Below are positions 1 through 7,916 of a stretch of 33,829 bases of DNA, in pieces. The translations under genes and the position numbers were made by a program. The stretch lies in NCBI GenBank assembly GCA_905197905.1, contig CAJKAP010000017.1, positions 1 to 33,829 of the forward strand, read 5' to 3'. Origin of the DNA: an uncultured Sutterella sp. (GTDB lineage: Bacteria > Pseudomonadota > Gammaproteobacteria > Burkholderiales > Burkholderiaceae_F). Positions within the stretch are counted from its first letter, which is position 1, and the number at the start of each line of letters is the position of its first letter. Below the pieces are notes generated by a model. The model was not told the origin of the DNA and ran no database searches. It saw nothing but the letters and a program-made list of their open reading frames with translations.

Positions 1-55
1 CAATCGTGCCCACGTTAACGTGGGGCTTTGTACGTTCAAACTTACCCTTGGCCAT
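1..55 (-). CDS. tuf: Elongation factor Tu, N-terminal fragment (runs off the window)
   Basis: The minus strand from position 55 encodes MAKGKFERTKPHVNVGTI, the near-invariant N-terminus of bacterial EF-Tu, the GTPase that delivers aminoacyl-tRNA to the ribosome. Only 18 codons are inside the window, so the G1 loop and everything after it are missing. A good Shine-Dalgarno (AGGAG, complement of 62-66) sits 6 nt before the ATG. The gene lies directly downstream of tRNA-Thr and tRNA-Tyr on the same strand, the usual tRNA-tufB type operon of proteobacteria, so it is probably co-transcribed from the promoter at 419-447. Only the truncation by the window edge limits the call. Confidence 0.93.
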   Translation of the reverse strand, partial: MAKGKFERTKPHVNVGTI

Positions 56-140
56 CTTTGGCTCCTGAACAAGTGAATTCCAGCCCCAATGCAACTACGA
101 CAAGAAACTGGAAGTGTGATTAATAGAAAGGAAAAATTTG

Positions 141-215
<75 letters not shown>

Positions 216-315
216 GCGCTTCATGAGCGGGTGACGCGAGTTGTCTTTCAAGATAGCTTGCTGGACAACCGGATGTCCTTCCGCTCTGCAATGTTCGCGT
301 AAGCGAAAGTTTCGC

Positions 316-401
316 TGGTGGAGAGGGATGGATTCGAACCATCGTAGGCGTAAGCCAACAGATTTACAGTCTGCCCCCTTTAGCCACTCGGGCACCTCTC
401 C
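316..401 (-). tRNA. tRNA-Tyr (anticodon GTA)
   Basis: Minus strand, 401 to 316, 86 nt. The acceptor stem is GGAGAGG/CCTCTCC, the anticodon arm reads CAGACTGTAAATCTG with GTA in the loop, and there is a long variable arm as expected for a class II tRNA. The T arm carries GGTTCGAATCC, then discriminator A and encoded CCA. It is the first gene of the tRNA-Tyr / tRNA-Thr / tuf transcript. Confidence 0.95.
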
Positions 402-418
402 GTCGCGAGAGAGACTGA

Positions 419-447
419 ATTATGCACTGTCCAAGCCATATCGTCAA
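419..447 (-). promoter_or_regulatory. Sigma70 promoter of the tRNA-Tyr/tRNA-Thr/tuf transcript
   Basis: On the minus strand TTGACG (447-442) and CATAAT (424-419) are separated by exactly 17 nt, and the start of tRNA-Tyr follows 17 nt after the -10. This is close to the sigma70 consensus and well placed for a short 5' leader, which fits a strongly expressed translation operon. Confidence 0.75.
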
Positions 448-631
448 GGTTATGAATCGAAAAAAATACAAAATACGTGTAAATACTTATATTTATTCTT
501 CGACCCTTCTTATTATTTGACTTTTCCGCTCTGTTCCATCGTCTAGAATGAAGTTTGTTGTCTGGTACTCCCTTTTTCAGCCGAATTGAAGTACCTCTTT
601 ATTGTTTTTATCATTCTCGTTGAGAGTTTTC

Positions 632-2104
632 ATGCTAGAGTCCGACACCTTTCATGCGCTAACGCTATGGAGTCTGATCGCCATGATGATTCAATTTGGG
701 ATCATCACTGGTGTGACGCTCCGTGTGATGCTAACTCGTCATCCTCCTGGAAGTGCCTTTGCGTGGATCATCATTACTTCAGTCATTCCCTATGTCGGAT
801 TCGTTCTCTATCTCATGTTCGGAGAACGCCCTCTCGGTCGACATCGCGAACAACTATACCGAAGCCTTCACGAAAAAGAGGTGGAACACCCTGACTTGCC
901 TTTAATGCCAGTTGGACCTCTTCCATTACCCCTTTACCCACGAGCGGATCTATTAGCTCTTGCAACTTCGGTATCTGGCTTTCCCGTCACTTTTGGTTCT
1001 TCGGTCAAACTTTTCAGCGACACGAACAGTATTTTTAATGCCATTGTGGCGGACATTAATACTGCACAAAAAAGTATTGATATGGAGTTCTATATCTGGC
1101 TCGACAAGGGCCGTGTAGGTGAAGTTTCTCAAGCACTGTTTGCTGCACTTGCCCGAGGCTGCCGTGTACGTATTTTGCTTGATGATTTTGGTTCTCGCAC
1201 TTTTCTCAACAGTACCCATCGTAAAGAGCTGGTAAGCGCAGGTGCAGAAATATGCCCAGCTATGCCAATGAAACTTTGGCAGATTTTTGGGCTTCAGCGT
1301 GCTGACTTACGCCTACACCGTAAAAGCATCATTATCGATGAGCGCATTGCCTATACAGGTAGCCTCAATATGATTGACCCTAGCGCTTACGCCGATGCAA
1401 AGATCGTAGGCGATTGGATTGACGCGATGGTACGAATGGAAGGCCCCGCTGTGGATAGTCAGTGTCGAGTATTCGAGACCGATTGGTTGTTACAACCTTC
1501 ACAAAAACCAATGCACCCACAAAAGCCTGTCACTCGCGTAGAAAAACAATGCGGTAATGCAACTCTAGTCACTGTGCCATCTGGTCCCTACAGCATTCAC
1601 GATCCAAATCTTTATTTGTTACTCGAAGCCATTGGTGCTGCCAAGCGTTCTATCACAATTACAACGCCGTACTTCGTACCTAATGAAGCACTATTAACAG
1701 CACTTCAAACGGCGGCCTTCCGCGGTGTCAAGATTACGTTAATAGTGCCAAAGAAGGGGAACAACAAAATGGTGACCTGGGCAGGCCGCCGCCCCTTTGA
1801 TACGCTCTTAAACGTTGGAGTAGAAATTCAACTGCATCGTACAGGACTTCTCCACACAAAATCCGTCGCGGTAGATGGAGAATTTGCCGTTTTTGGCACC
1901 GTCAATCTCGACAACCGTAGCTTGCACCTTAACTTTGAAACGGCACTCCTTATTTTCGACAAAGACTTCATGCTAGAACTTGATGCCTTGCACCAAAGTT
2001 ATTTTAGGGAAAGTGATCCTGTAAACCCTAAGCTTTGGGCGAAACGTCCCCTATTGGATCGCTTAAAAGAAGGAATTGGTTCCTTAGTTGCTCCTCTGCT
2101 TTAG
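632..2104 (+). CDS. cls: Cardiolipin synthase A-type (two PLD motifs)
   Basis: This protein makes cardiolipin from two phosphatidylglycerol molecules at the inner membrane (ClsA/ClsB group of the phospholipase D superfamily). Two HKD catalytic motifs are visible: H229-x-K231-x4-D236 (HRKSIIID) and H408-x-K410-x4-D415 (HTKSVAVD), each followed by the GSLN or GTVN asparagine-containing extension. Two N-terminal hydrophobic segments lie at roughly residues 8-30 and 40-62. The length of 490 aa is normal for ClsA. I chose ATG 632 over the upstream in-frame TTG at 602 because MLESDTFHALTLW gives the usual short N-terminus and GAGAG lies just upstream. It is monocistronic and closed by the hairpin at 2161-2212. 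Confidence 0.9.
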   Translation: MLESDTFHALTLWSLIAMMIQFGIITGVTLRVMLTRHPPGSAFAWIIITSVIPYVGFVLYLMFGERPLGRHREQLYRSLHEKEVEHPDLPLMPVGPLPLPLYPRADLLALATSVSGFPVTFGSSVKLFSDTNSIFNAIVADINTAQKSIDMEFYIWLDKGRVGEVSQALFAALARGCRVRILLDDFGSRTFLNSTHRKELVSAGAEICPAMPMKLWQIFGLQRADLRLHRKSIIIDERIAYTGSLNMIDPSAYADAKIVGDWIDAMVRMEGPAVDSQCRVFETDWLLQPSQKPMHPQKPVTRVEKQCGNATLVTVPSGPYSIHDPNLYLLLEAIGAAKRSITITTPYFVPNEALLTALQTAAFRGVKITLIVPKKGNNKMVTWAGRRPFDTLLNVGVEIQLHRTGLLHTKSVAVDGEFAVFGTVNLDNRSLHLNFETALLIFDKDFMLELDALHQSYFRESDPVNPKLWAKRPLLDRLKEGIGSLVAPLL

Positions 2105-2160
2105 ATAAGGCAACAAACAGACGTACCGTATACGCATTTTGAGGTAATGATTGATCAAAA

Positions 2161-2212
2161 AAAAGGGGTGTTACGAAAATCTAGGATTCTAGACTTTAGC
2201 AACACCCCTTTT
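2161..2212. terminator. Bidirectional terminator between cls and the 131-aa membrane protein gene
   Basis: Perfect 12-bp arms AAAAGGGGTGTT (2161-2172) and AACACCCCTTTT (2201-2212) enclose a 28-nt loop. An A tract precedes it and a T tract follows, so it can terminate both cls (plus) and the convergent gene at 2235-2630 (minus). Confidence 0.8.
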
Positions 2213-2234
2213 GTTCTGGCTCGTAAGTCAGGAT

Positions 2235-2630
2235 TTATTCCCTTGGCTTCTCTTGTGGTCCATCAATCACTTCTATATCTTCGATATCATCACGGCTACC
2301 ACGGACTTGATGGGGATTATTGGCTGCACGAGCTTCTGCCTCTGCTTCTTCAGGCGAAACAATACGAATCTCACGGAATACAAAGTTGCCGTCATTAGAT
2401 GTAGCATCAGCTTCAACATCCGTAAAGCCGTATTTATCTTTCAAATTTTTAGCCTTATACCAATACCAAGCCCAAAGACCAACAATTAAGGAAAAGACAA
2501 CCAAAGCAAAGCCCAAGATAAAGGGCAAGAGAAGAGCAAAAATAGCAATAGAAACGCCCACCACAATTAAGCCCACGACAAAGCGGACTATCGGATGCGC
2601 ACTTGAATAGTCAAAAACATATCGGAACAT
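2235..2630 (-). CDS. Small inner-membrane protein, function unknown
   Basis: I do not recognise a named family. The 131-aa product has a short N-terminus (MFRYVFDYSSAHPIVR) and a long hydrophobic region at residues 16-57 that reads as two closely spaced membrane helices, ending in the aromatic belt WAWYWYK. A polar C-terminal half rich in Asp and Glu (about residues 70-131) contains an alanine/glutamate-rich stretch (EEAEAEARAA). The acidic tail is probably cytoplasmic. GAGGA lies 11 nt upstream of the ATG, so the start is reasonable. It is transcribed alone towards cls and shares that terminator. Codon use resembles the neighbours, so it is likely a real gene. Confidence 0.7.
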   Translation of the reverse strand: MFRYVFDYSSAHPIVRFVVGLIVVGVSIAIFALLLPFILGFALVVFSLIVGLWAWYWYKAKNLKDKYGFTDVEADATSNDGNFVFREIRIVSPEEAEAEARAANNPHQVRGSRDDIEDIEVIDGPQEKPRE

Positions 2631-3036
2631 AGTAATTTTTTAATCCTCAGGGTTGTAGCAATCAGACTTCTTCTTTAAGTTCTTGATTTTTATATAGTCA
2701 AAATACACCAACTTTTTTTAAATCTATTATGATCTTACCCTCTTTAGTGGGCTGTAAACGTTGTCTTTCTGGGTACTATCACACCAAATTGTAACGATGC
2801 CCTTTGGGATTTTCGATCCGTAACAGCCTTTTTTCACATAAAGTGCTCAGCTTTTTGTAAGATATTGCGCACACACTGGGAATTCTTAGTTTCTAGGTAG
2901 GCTTTTTTATATCAGCCCTTTGGCTGGGGTCTCCTAGATATCGCTGGAGTTCTCTTTTTCTTACTGTATTATCGCCTTGCTCCACTAGTCGTCTCTGTAG
3001 GGACTCCACTACGGCACAGGGTGCACAATAATAGCT
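2631..3036. other. 406-bp intergenic region between the membrane protein gene and folE2
   Basis: This gap separates two divergent genes and should hold both promoters, but I find no convincing -35/-10 pair. It contains a small perfect hairpin CAGCC-CTTT-GGCTG at about 2917-2930 and two copies of the word CCCTTTGG (near 2801 and 2919). A 63-codon minus-strand reading frame across 2893-3084 uses many rare Arg/Ile/Leu codons and overlaps the folE2 start, so I do not call it. No known riboswitch is recognisable. Confidence 0.5.
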
Positions 3037-3837
3037 ATGCAGAACAATTTGAAAACTTCTCTTCCTGATGTTCAGTCCTCGCACGACACCCGTAATATTG
3101 CCATTACCCGCGTCGGCGTTCGTAACATCACCTTACCGATCGTCGTTGATTCTCCCAATGGTCCACAGCACACCGTTGCGACGGTAACGATGACCGTTTC
3201 TTTGCCCGCTGATCAAAAAGGGACGCATATGTCCCGTTTCATCGCCTTGATTGAAGAGCATACTGAACCGCTCTCTCGCGATCGTATTGCCACGATGATG
3301 GACGAAATGCTCGAACAGTTGGATGCCAAGAGTGGCTCTATCGAGATTCGCTTCCCGTTCTTCGTAAAGAAAACGGCCCCTGTGAGTAAACTCACCAGCT
3401 TATTGAACTATGAAGCTGCTTGGATCGCCAATTCTGAAAACGGCGTCACTGAAGTGCGTCAAGAAACCTTGACGCCAGTAACAAGTCTCTGCCCTTGCTC
3501 CAAAGAAATTTCCAAGTATGGCGCGCATAACCAACGCTCTCACTTGACCTCTTCTTTGGTGCTTAGTTCCAACATGTCATTGGAAGATCAGATCTCCATC
3601 AGTGAAAACTCTGCTTCTTGCCAACTTTGGGCTCGTTTAAAGCGTGCAGACGAAAAGTTTGTGACGGAATATGCTTACGAGCATCCCAAATTTGTTGAAG
3701 ATATCGTGCGTGATATGGCTCGTTTCTTAAACAACGATGACCGTGTCTTGGCCTACCGCGTTCAGGCTGAAAACTTCGAATCGATTCATAATCATTCGGC
3801 TTTCGGTTGGATTGAACACGACAAGCGCCAAAAATAA
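3037..3837 (+). CDS. folE2: GTP cyclohydrolase FolE2 (type IB)
   Basis: FolE2 converts GTP to 7,8-dihydroneopterin triphosphate, the first step of folate synthesis (and of queuosine synthesis in many bacteria). The 266-aa product has the family signatures: PDVQSS near residue 10, the active-site block SLCPCSKEISKYGAHNQRS with C152 and C154, and the C-terminal ENFESIHNHSAFGWIE. The type IB enzyme is unrelated in sequence to the zinc-dependent FolE and can use other metals. ATG 3037 places PDVQ where the family has it, but no strong Shine-Dalgarno precedes it. Two hairpins follow the stop. No Zur-like palindrome is visible upstream, so zinc-dependent control is not indicated. Confidence 0.93.
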   Translation: MQNNLKTSLPDVQSSHDTRNIAITRVGVRNITLPIVVDSPNGPQHTVATVTMTVSLPADQKGTHMSRFIALIEEHTEPLSRDRIATMMDEMLEQLDAKSGSIEIRFPFFVKKTAPVSKLTSLLNYEAAWIANSENGVTEVRQETLTPVTSLCPCSKEISKYGAHNQRSHLTSSLVLSSNMSLEDQISISENSASCQLWARLKRADEKFVTEYAYEHPKFVEDIVRDMARFLNNDDRVLAYRVQAENFESIHNHSAFGWIEHDKRQK

Positions 3838-3858
3838 TTTCTGCTACTGACAGAAATT
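3836..3858 (+). repeat. Hairpin overlapping the folE2 stop codon
   Basis: AATTTCTG (3836-3843) pairs with CAGAAATT (3851-3858) around a 7-nt loop, starting inside the TAA of folE2. It immediately precedes a second, stronger hairpin and may help stop translation or protect the mRNA end. Confidence 0.5.
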
Positions 3859-3860
3859 CC

Positions 3861-3896
3861 TTCGACCCGTTTCCTTTTCTAGGGCAACGGGTCGAA
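3861..3896 (+). terminator. Probable folE2 terminator hairpin without a U tract
   Basis: Perfect 11-bp arms TTCGACCCGTT (3861-3871) and AACGGGTCGAA (3886-3896) enclose a 14-nt loop. The stem is strong but ACATTTGC follows instead of a U run, so intrinsic termination would be inefficient. It could be a processing or stability hairpin. Confidence 0.5.
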
Positions 3897-4001
3897 ACAT
3901 TTGCTAATCCAATTTTTCCACTGCGCAGTTAACTCCTCATTGCAGGGAAAATGTAAACTGTTTCTATTTCAGCCTGAAACACCCAAGCGACTAAAAAATC
4001 T

Positions 4002-5744
4002 ATGCTAGTTCAACAACAAGAGACCGTTGCCTCCATCATCAAAGAGGCTTTAGCTACCCTCGATGTCACCGATATCAATATCATTCTCGATCGCCCAAAA
4101 AGCGCTGAGCATGGTGATATTGCATGCAATATTGCAATGCAGTTAGCTCGTGTGCTCAAACAAAAGCCACGTGATATCGCCGATAAGCTGGTTGGTCTGA
4201 TCAAGGCGAACCCAAAGTCGCAAACTCTTTTCAAGAACATCGAGATCGCTGGTCCTGGTTTCATCAATTTCTTCTTAGCTGATGACGCTCGTTTTGAGAC
4301 GATCCGTAAGATTCTCACCGATAAAGAGGTCTATGGTTTCAACCATGATCACGATGGTGAGTCCGTTCTCCTCGAATTCGTTTCTGCAAACCCCACAGGT
4401 CCCTTGCACTTAGGTCATGCACGTCAGGGTGCCTTGGGCGACACTCTCGCCAACTTATTGCAGACGCAAGGCTGGAAAGTTACGCGCGAGTTCTACTACA
4501 ACGACGCTGGCGTTCAGATTAATAACCTCGCTGAATCTATTCGTCTTCGCGCTCTCGAACTTCTGGGTGAAAATATTACGCTCCCTGAAAGCGCCTATCA
4601 CGGTGAATACATCGTCTCTATCGCAAAAGATTACCTTGCGAAGAAGCCTGTGCATGCTCATAACGGTGATGTGATCGCCTCCGAGGGTGATCTCAATGAC
4701 ATTAATGCTATTCGTCGCTACGGTGTTGCTTATTTGCGTAATGAGCAGGATGACGATTTGAACGCTTTAGGCGTGCACTTTGACAATTTTTACTTGGAAT
4801 CTTCACTTTATAGCTCTGGCCGTGTACAGGCCGCTGTCGAGAACATGATCAAGTCTGGCTACACCTATGAACAGGATGGGGCACTCTGGTTGCGTACCAC
4901 CGCCTGTGAAGAATTAGGCATCCATGACGACAAAGATCGTGTGATGAAAAAAGCAGACGGCACCTACACATACTTCGTCCCAGATGTGGCTTACCATTTA
5001 GCAAAGTTTGAACGCGGTTTTACCAAGGCTGTGAACATTCAGGGCTCTGATCATCACGGTACGATTGCCCGTGTGCGCTGTGGTTTACAGTGTGTGAGCA
5101 AAGTACTTGACTGGAAGATTCCAAAAGCCTTCCCTGACTACATCCTTCATAAGATGCTTTCTGTCGTGAAGGATGGCGAGCCCGTCAAGATGAGCAAGCG
5201 CTCTGGCAACTACGTGACTTTGCGTGACTTGGTGGATATGGCAGGTCGCGATGCTGCTCGCTTCTTCTTAGTGAATCGGAAAGCGGACGCTGAATTTGTT
5301 TTTGATATCAATTTGGCACAAGAAAAAAGCGATGAAAATCCGGTCTACTATCTCCAGTACGCTCATGCTCGCATTTGCTCGGTCTTCGCAAACGCTGAAG
5401 AAAAAGGCTACGTGGTGCCGAGTACCGAAGAACTTCTTAAGGGTGATTTGTCTTCGCTCACTGGCGAAACCGCTGCTCTTTTAATGAATAAACTCGCCGA
5501 ATACCCGAGCTTGCTCACGCAAGCCGCAAACGACCATGCTCCGCATGCTCTTTGCTACTATTTAAAGGACTTAGCGGCTCACTTCCACTCGTTCTATAAC
5601 GCTGAACGTGTGGTAACTGACAATGATATCGAACGCAATGCTCGATTGGCCTTACTAGCAGCTACCCGGCAAGTTCTTGCAAACGGTCTTGGCTTATTGG
5701 GAGTGTCTGCCCCCACCTATATGGCCAAACGTGAAGAAGTTTAA
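4002..5744 (+). CDS. argS: Arginyl-tRNA synthetase
   Basis: This class I aminoacyl-tRNA synthetase charges tRNA-Arg. The 580-aa length is typical. The HIGH signature appears as H136-L-G-H139 within SANPTGPLHLGHARQGA, and the KMSKS-type loop as K396-M-S-K399. The N-terminal additional domain (residues 1-115) and the C-terminal DALR anticodon-binding domain (about 450-580, YYLQYAHARICSV onward) are both present. The start at 4002 gives the expected N-terminus. Upstream is AU-rich (ACTAAAAAATCT) without a clear Shine-Dalgarno. A possible promoter, TTGCAG-17-TCTATT, lies about 35-65 nt upstream. It is followed 30 nt later by the SPOR-domain gene, probably the same transcript. Confidence 0.97.
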   Translation: MLVQQQETVASIIKEALATLDVTDINIILDRPKSAEHGDIACNIAMQLARVLKQKPRDIADKLVGLIKANPKSQTLFKNIEIAGPGFINFFLADDARFETIRKILTDKEVYGFNHDHDGESVLLEFVSANPTGPLHLGHARQGALGDTLANLLQTQGWKVTREFYYNDAGVQINNLAESIRLRALELLGENITLPESAYHGEYIVSIAKDYLAKKPVHAHNGDVIASEGDLNDINAIRRYGVAYLRNEQDDDLNALGVHFDNFYLESSLYSSGRVQAAVENMIKSGYTYEQDGALWLRTTACEELGIHDDKDRVMKKADGTYTYFVPDVAYHLAKFERGFTKAVNIQGSDHHGTIARVRCGLQCVSKVLDWKIPKAFPDYILHKMLSVVKDGEPVKMSKRSGNYVTLRDLVDMAGRDAARFFLVNRKADAEFVFDINLAQEKSDENPVYYLQYAHARICSVFANAEEKGYVVPSTEELLKGDLSSLTGETAALLMNKLAEYPSLLTQAANDHAPHALCYYLKDLAAHFHSFYNAERVVTDNDIERNARLALLAATRQVLANGLGLLGVSAPTYMAKREEV

Positions 5745-5774
5745 TTTCGAGCCTCAATTCTTTAGGAGTTAGTA

Positions 5775-6362
5775 GTGTCTCAATCTCGTTTTTCGTTAGG
5801 TTTTGGTGGTTTCCTTTTTGGGATTGTTTTCGGTTTGGCCGTTGCGGCGGCTGTAGCCGTTTATACCCTAAATGCTCCCGTGCCTTTTGTCGATAAAGTT
5901 CAAAAGGTCACAACGGAGATCGATCCTGCTAAATTACAAGCAGAAAACATCGATCCCAATAAGGCACTCAACGCGGCCTCTACCCCCGAGACAACGTCAG
6001 AAACGGTACCAGGCACTGTTGCAACGGTCATCGCCCCTGCCTCTACGGCACCCGCGCCCACACAGCAAGCTTCTCCAGAGATGCAGCCTCAACGTGATGA
6101 ACAAGGTAAAGCCGCTCAGCCTGGTACTGTAACCCCAGTTTCTTATTGGGTTCAGGCGGGTGCCTTTAAATCTACTAAGCCAGCTCAAGAACGCCAAGCG
6201 CAGTTAGCGATGATGGCGGTCGAAGCTCAAGTACAACAAGCTGGAAGTATTTGGCGCGTACGTATCGGTCCATTCGATGATCGAAATAGCGCAAATGAAA
6301 TCCAGAATATGCTGACGGATCAAGGTATTCAAGCTACGATCATTAAGCAGCAACAAAATTAA
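5775..6362 (+). CDS. SPOR-domain cell-division protein (FtsN/DedD-like)
   Basis: This is a single-pass inner-membrane protein with a periplasmic peptidoglycan-binding SPOR domain. The N-terminus is short and cytoplasmic, a helix runs from about residue 6 to 33 (GGFLFGIVFGLAVAAAV), a Pro/Thr/Ala/Gln-rich linker spans about 60-118, and a C-terminal SPOR domain covers about 120-195 (SYWVQAGAF, then WRVRIGPF). SPOR domains bind denuded glycan strands at the septum. The GTG at 5775 is supported by AGGAG 7 nt upstream. The position between argS and dsbA is the common betaproteobacterial order. Whether this is the essential FtsN or an accessory paralogue cannot be decided from sequence alone. Confidence 0.88.
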   Translation: MSQSRFSLGFGGFLFGIVFGLAVAAAVAVYTLNAPVPFVDKVQKVTTEIDPAKLQAENIDPNKALNAASTPETTSETVPGTVATVIAPASTAPAPTQQASPEMQPQRDEQGKAAQPGTVTPVSYWVQAGAFKSTKPAQERQAQLAMMAVEAQVQQAGSIWRVRIGPFDDRNSANEIQNMLTDQGIQATIIKQQQN

Positions 6363-6406
6363 TTTTCTCTTTGGCATCAACCATCTATTTTCACAAAGGA
6401 AATTAC

Positions 6407-7054
6407 ATGATTTCTCGTCGTGCATTGCTCGGTGCTTCCGCCTTGATGGCCTGCACCTCCCCGTCTTTTGGTAATCAGACCTACGGTGCTGGTAAGGAAT
6501 ATTTGGTGCTTCAACCTCCCGTCCAATCGGATGCCAATAAGATTGAAGTGATCGCTTTCTTCGCCTATACTTGCCCACACTGCTTGCAGTTCGAGCCCGT
6601 TTTGGATGAATGGGCCAAAAACTTACCAGCAGACGTTGTTTTACGTCGTTGCCCAGTGGCTTGGCAACCCAAGTATTTCCCATTCACGGAAACGTATTTC
6701 GCTCTTGAAGCACTTGGCTTGCTCGATAAACTGAGCATGCCCTTCTTTGAGAGCGTGATCTACCAGACCCACACTTATGACTTCAACAATGCCGAGGCTG
6801 ACATTCTTGATTTCATGACTAAGAACGGTGTGGACGCTGAAAAGTGGAAGTCTGCTATCCGTTCCTTCGGTGTGAAGAACAAGAACCGCGTGGCCTTCCA
6901 GACGTGGCAGACCTATCAGATCGACTCTACACCGATGGTCGGCATTGGTGGTCGCTTCATCACGGGGCCGCACATGGTTGGCTCTCGTAATGCTATGCCT
7001 GCTGCTTTAAACTGGATGATTGATCAGATCCGCCAGGAACGTAAGAAAGCCTAA
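6407..7054 (+). CDS. dsbA: Thiol:disulfide interchange protein DsbA
   Basis: This is a periplasmic oxidase that introduces disulfides into secreted proteins and is normally reoxidised by DsbB. The active site is C56-P-H-C59 in FFAYTCPHCLQFEP, and the cis-Pro loop is STPMVGIGG. An alpha-helical insertion lies between, as usual. The ATG at 6407 is preceded by AAAGGA 6 nt away; an upstream in-frame TTG at 6371 has no such support and would hide the signal sequence. The N-terminus (SRRALLGASALMAC) carries a twin-arginine-like pair and a lipobox-like LMAC at 13-16, so this DsbA may be a lipoprotein rather than free periplasmic. A strong terminator follows. Confidence 0.93.
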   Translation: MISRRALLGASALMACTSPSFGNQTYGAGKEYLVLQPPVQSDANKIEVIAFFAYTCPHCLQFEPVLDEWAKNLPADVVLRRCPVAWQPKYFPFTETYFALEALGLLDKLSMPFFESVIYQTHTYDFNNAEADILDFMTKNGVDAEKWKSAIRSFGVKNKNRVAFQTWQTYQIDSTPMVGIGGRFITGPHMVGSRNAMPAALNWMIDQIRQERKKA

Positions 7055-7067
7055 TTTTTAAAATCTC

Positions 7068-7103
7068 GAGGTGGGCTCCTCTTCAGATCCCACCTCTTTT
7101 TTT
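7068..7103 (+). terminator. Intrinsic terminator after dsbA
   Basis: GAGGTGGG (7068-7075) and CCCACCTC (7089-7096) form an 8-bp GC-rich stem with a 13-nt loop, followed by seven T residues. This is a classical rho-independent terminator ending the argS-SPOR-dsbA run. Confidence 0.88.
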
Positions 7104-7116
7104 ATAGTCAATACGT

Positions 7117-7914
7117 ATGAACGTCTTTATTACTGGTGCCTCTAGCGGGATTGGGTTAGCCATGGCAAAAGAATTTGCCAAACGAGGAGCGACTTTGGGT
7201 CTTGTTGCTCGCAATGCAAGCAAGCTCGAAAGCGCTCTTCCTGAAATCCCAGCGCCCCGTGAACAGATTCATCTCTTCTCGGTCGATGTGACCGATAAAG
7301 AAGCTATGGTACGTGTTGCTAAAGAATTTGAAGATCTGACTGGCGGCGCGGATATTGTCATAGCGAACGCGGGAATTTCTCACGGTGTGAAAACGGAGTA
7401 TTTCGAAGACTTAGCAATGCTCGAACAGATCTATAAGACAAACGTTTTTGCGATGGCCTACACCTTCCACCCCTTCATTGCGCCAATGAAAACGCGCGGT
7501 CGTGGTCAGTTGGTTGGGATTGGTTCAGTTGCTGGCATTCGCGGTCTTCCAGGTTCTGAAGCCTATTGTGCTAGTAAGTCTGCCGTCATTACTTATTGCG
7601 AAAGCCTTCGCGTCGAAATGGGGAAAGTCGGGATTTTGGTCCAAACCATTTGTCCTGGGTTCGTCAAAACTGAACTCACTGCTAAGAATCCCTACAAGAT
7701 GCCTTTCTTGCAGACGCCTGAAGAGTTTGCTCGCGAGGCTGTACCTGCCATCTTGAGTCGAACGACCTACCAGGTGATCCCTTGGCAAATGGGGGTTTTA
7801 GCCAAAATTTTGCGCCTAGCTCCTAATTGGCTCTTTGACAAAGTCACCTCGAAGCGCAAACAAAAACCTCGTGTAACTCCGGCCAACGGGAGCGACTCTA
7901 CGCCTCAAACCTAA
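7117..7914 (+). CDS. Short-chain dehydrogenase/reductase
   Basis: A Rossmann-fold NAD(P)-dependent oxidoreductase of the classical SDR family, 265 aa. It shows the cofactor motif TGASSGIG (residues 6-13), the NAG motif (IVIANAG), the catalytic Ser region (GIGSVAG) and the Tyr/Lys pair in AYCASKSA (YxxxK). R32 after the second beta strand (LVARNASK) favours NADP(H). The substrate cannot be told; the closest general class is YdfG-like or uncharacterised SDRs. The start MNVFITGASSGIG is forced by family alignment, yet no Shine-Dalgarno precedes it and the ATG is only 13 nt after the dsbA terminator. It converges on recQ with a 2-nt gap. Confidence 0.88.
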   Translation: MNVFITGASSGIGLAMAKEFAKRGATLGLVARNASKLESALPEIPAPREQIHLFSVDVTDKEAMVRVAKEFEDLTGGADIVIANAGISHGVKTEYFEDLAMLEQIYKTNVFAMAYTFHPFIAPMKTRGRGQLVGIGSVAGIRGLPGSEAYCASKSAVITYCESLRVEMGKVGILVQTICPGFVKTELTAKNPYKMPFLQTPEEFAREAVPAILSRTTYQVIPWQMGVLAKILRLAPNWLFDKVTSKRKQKPRVTPANGSDSTPQT

Positions 7915-7916
7915 CC

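Noticed and set aside
544..549. Sigma70 promoter for cls using TTGACT at 517-522
   Set aside because: The best -10 (TAGAAT) is 21 nt away and closer hexamers are poor, so I do not list it.
2893..3084. Minus-strand 63-codon open frame upstream of folE2
   Set aside because: Rare codons (AGA, AGG, ATA, CTA, CGA) dominate, it overlaps the folE2 start, and it has no ribosome-binding site.
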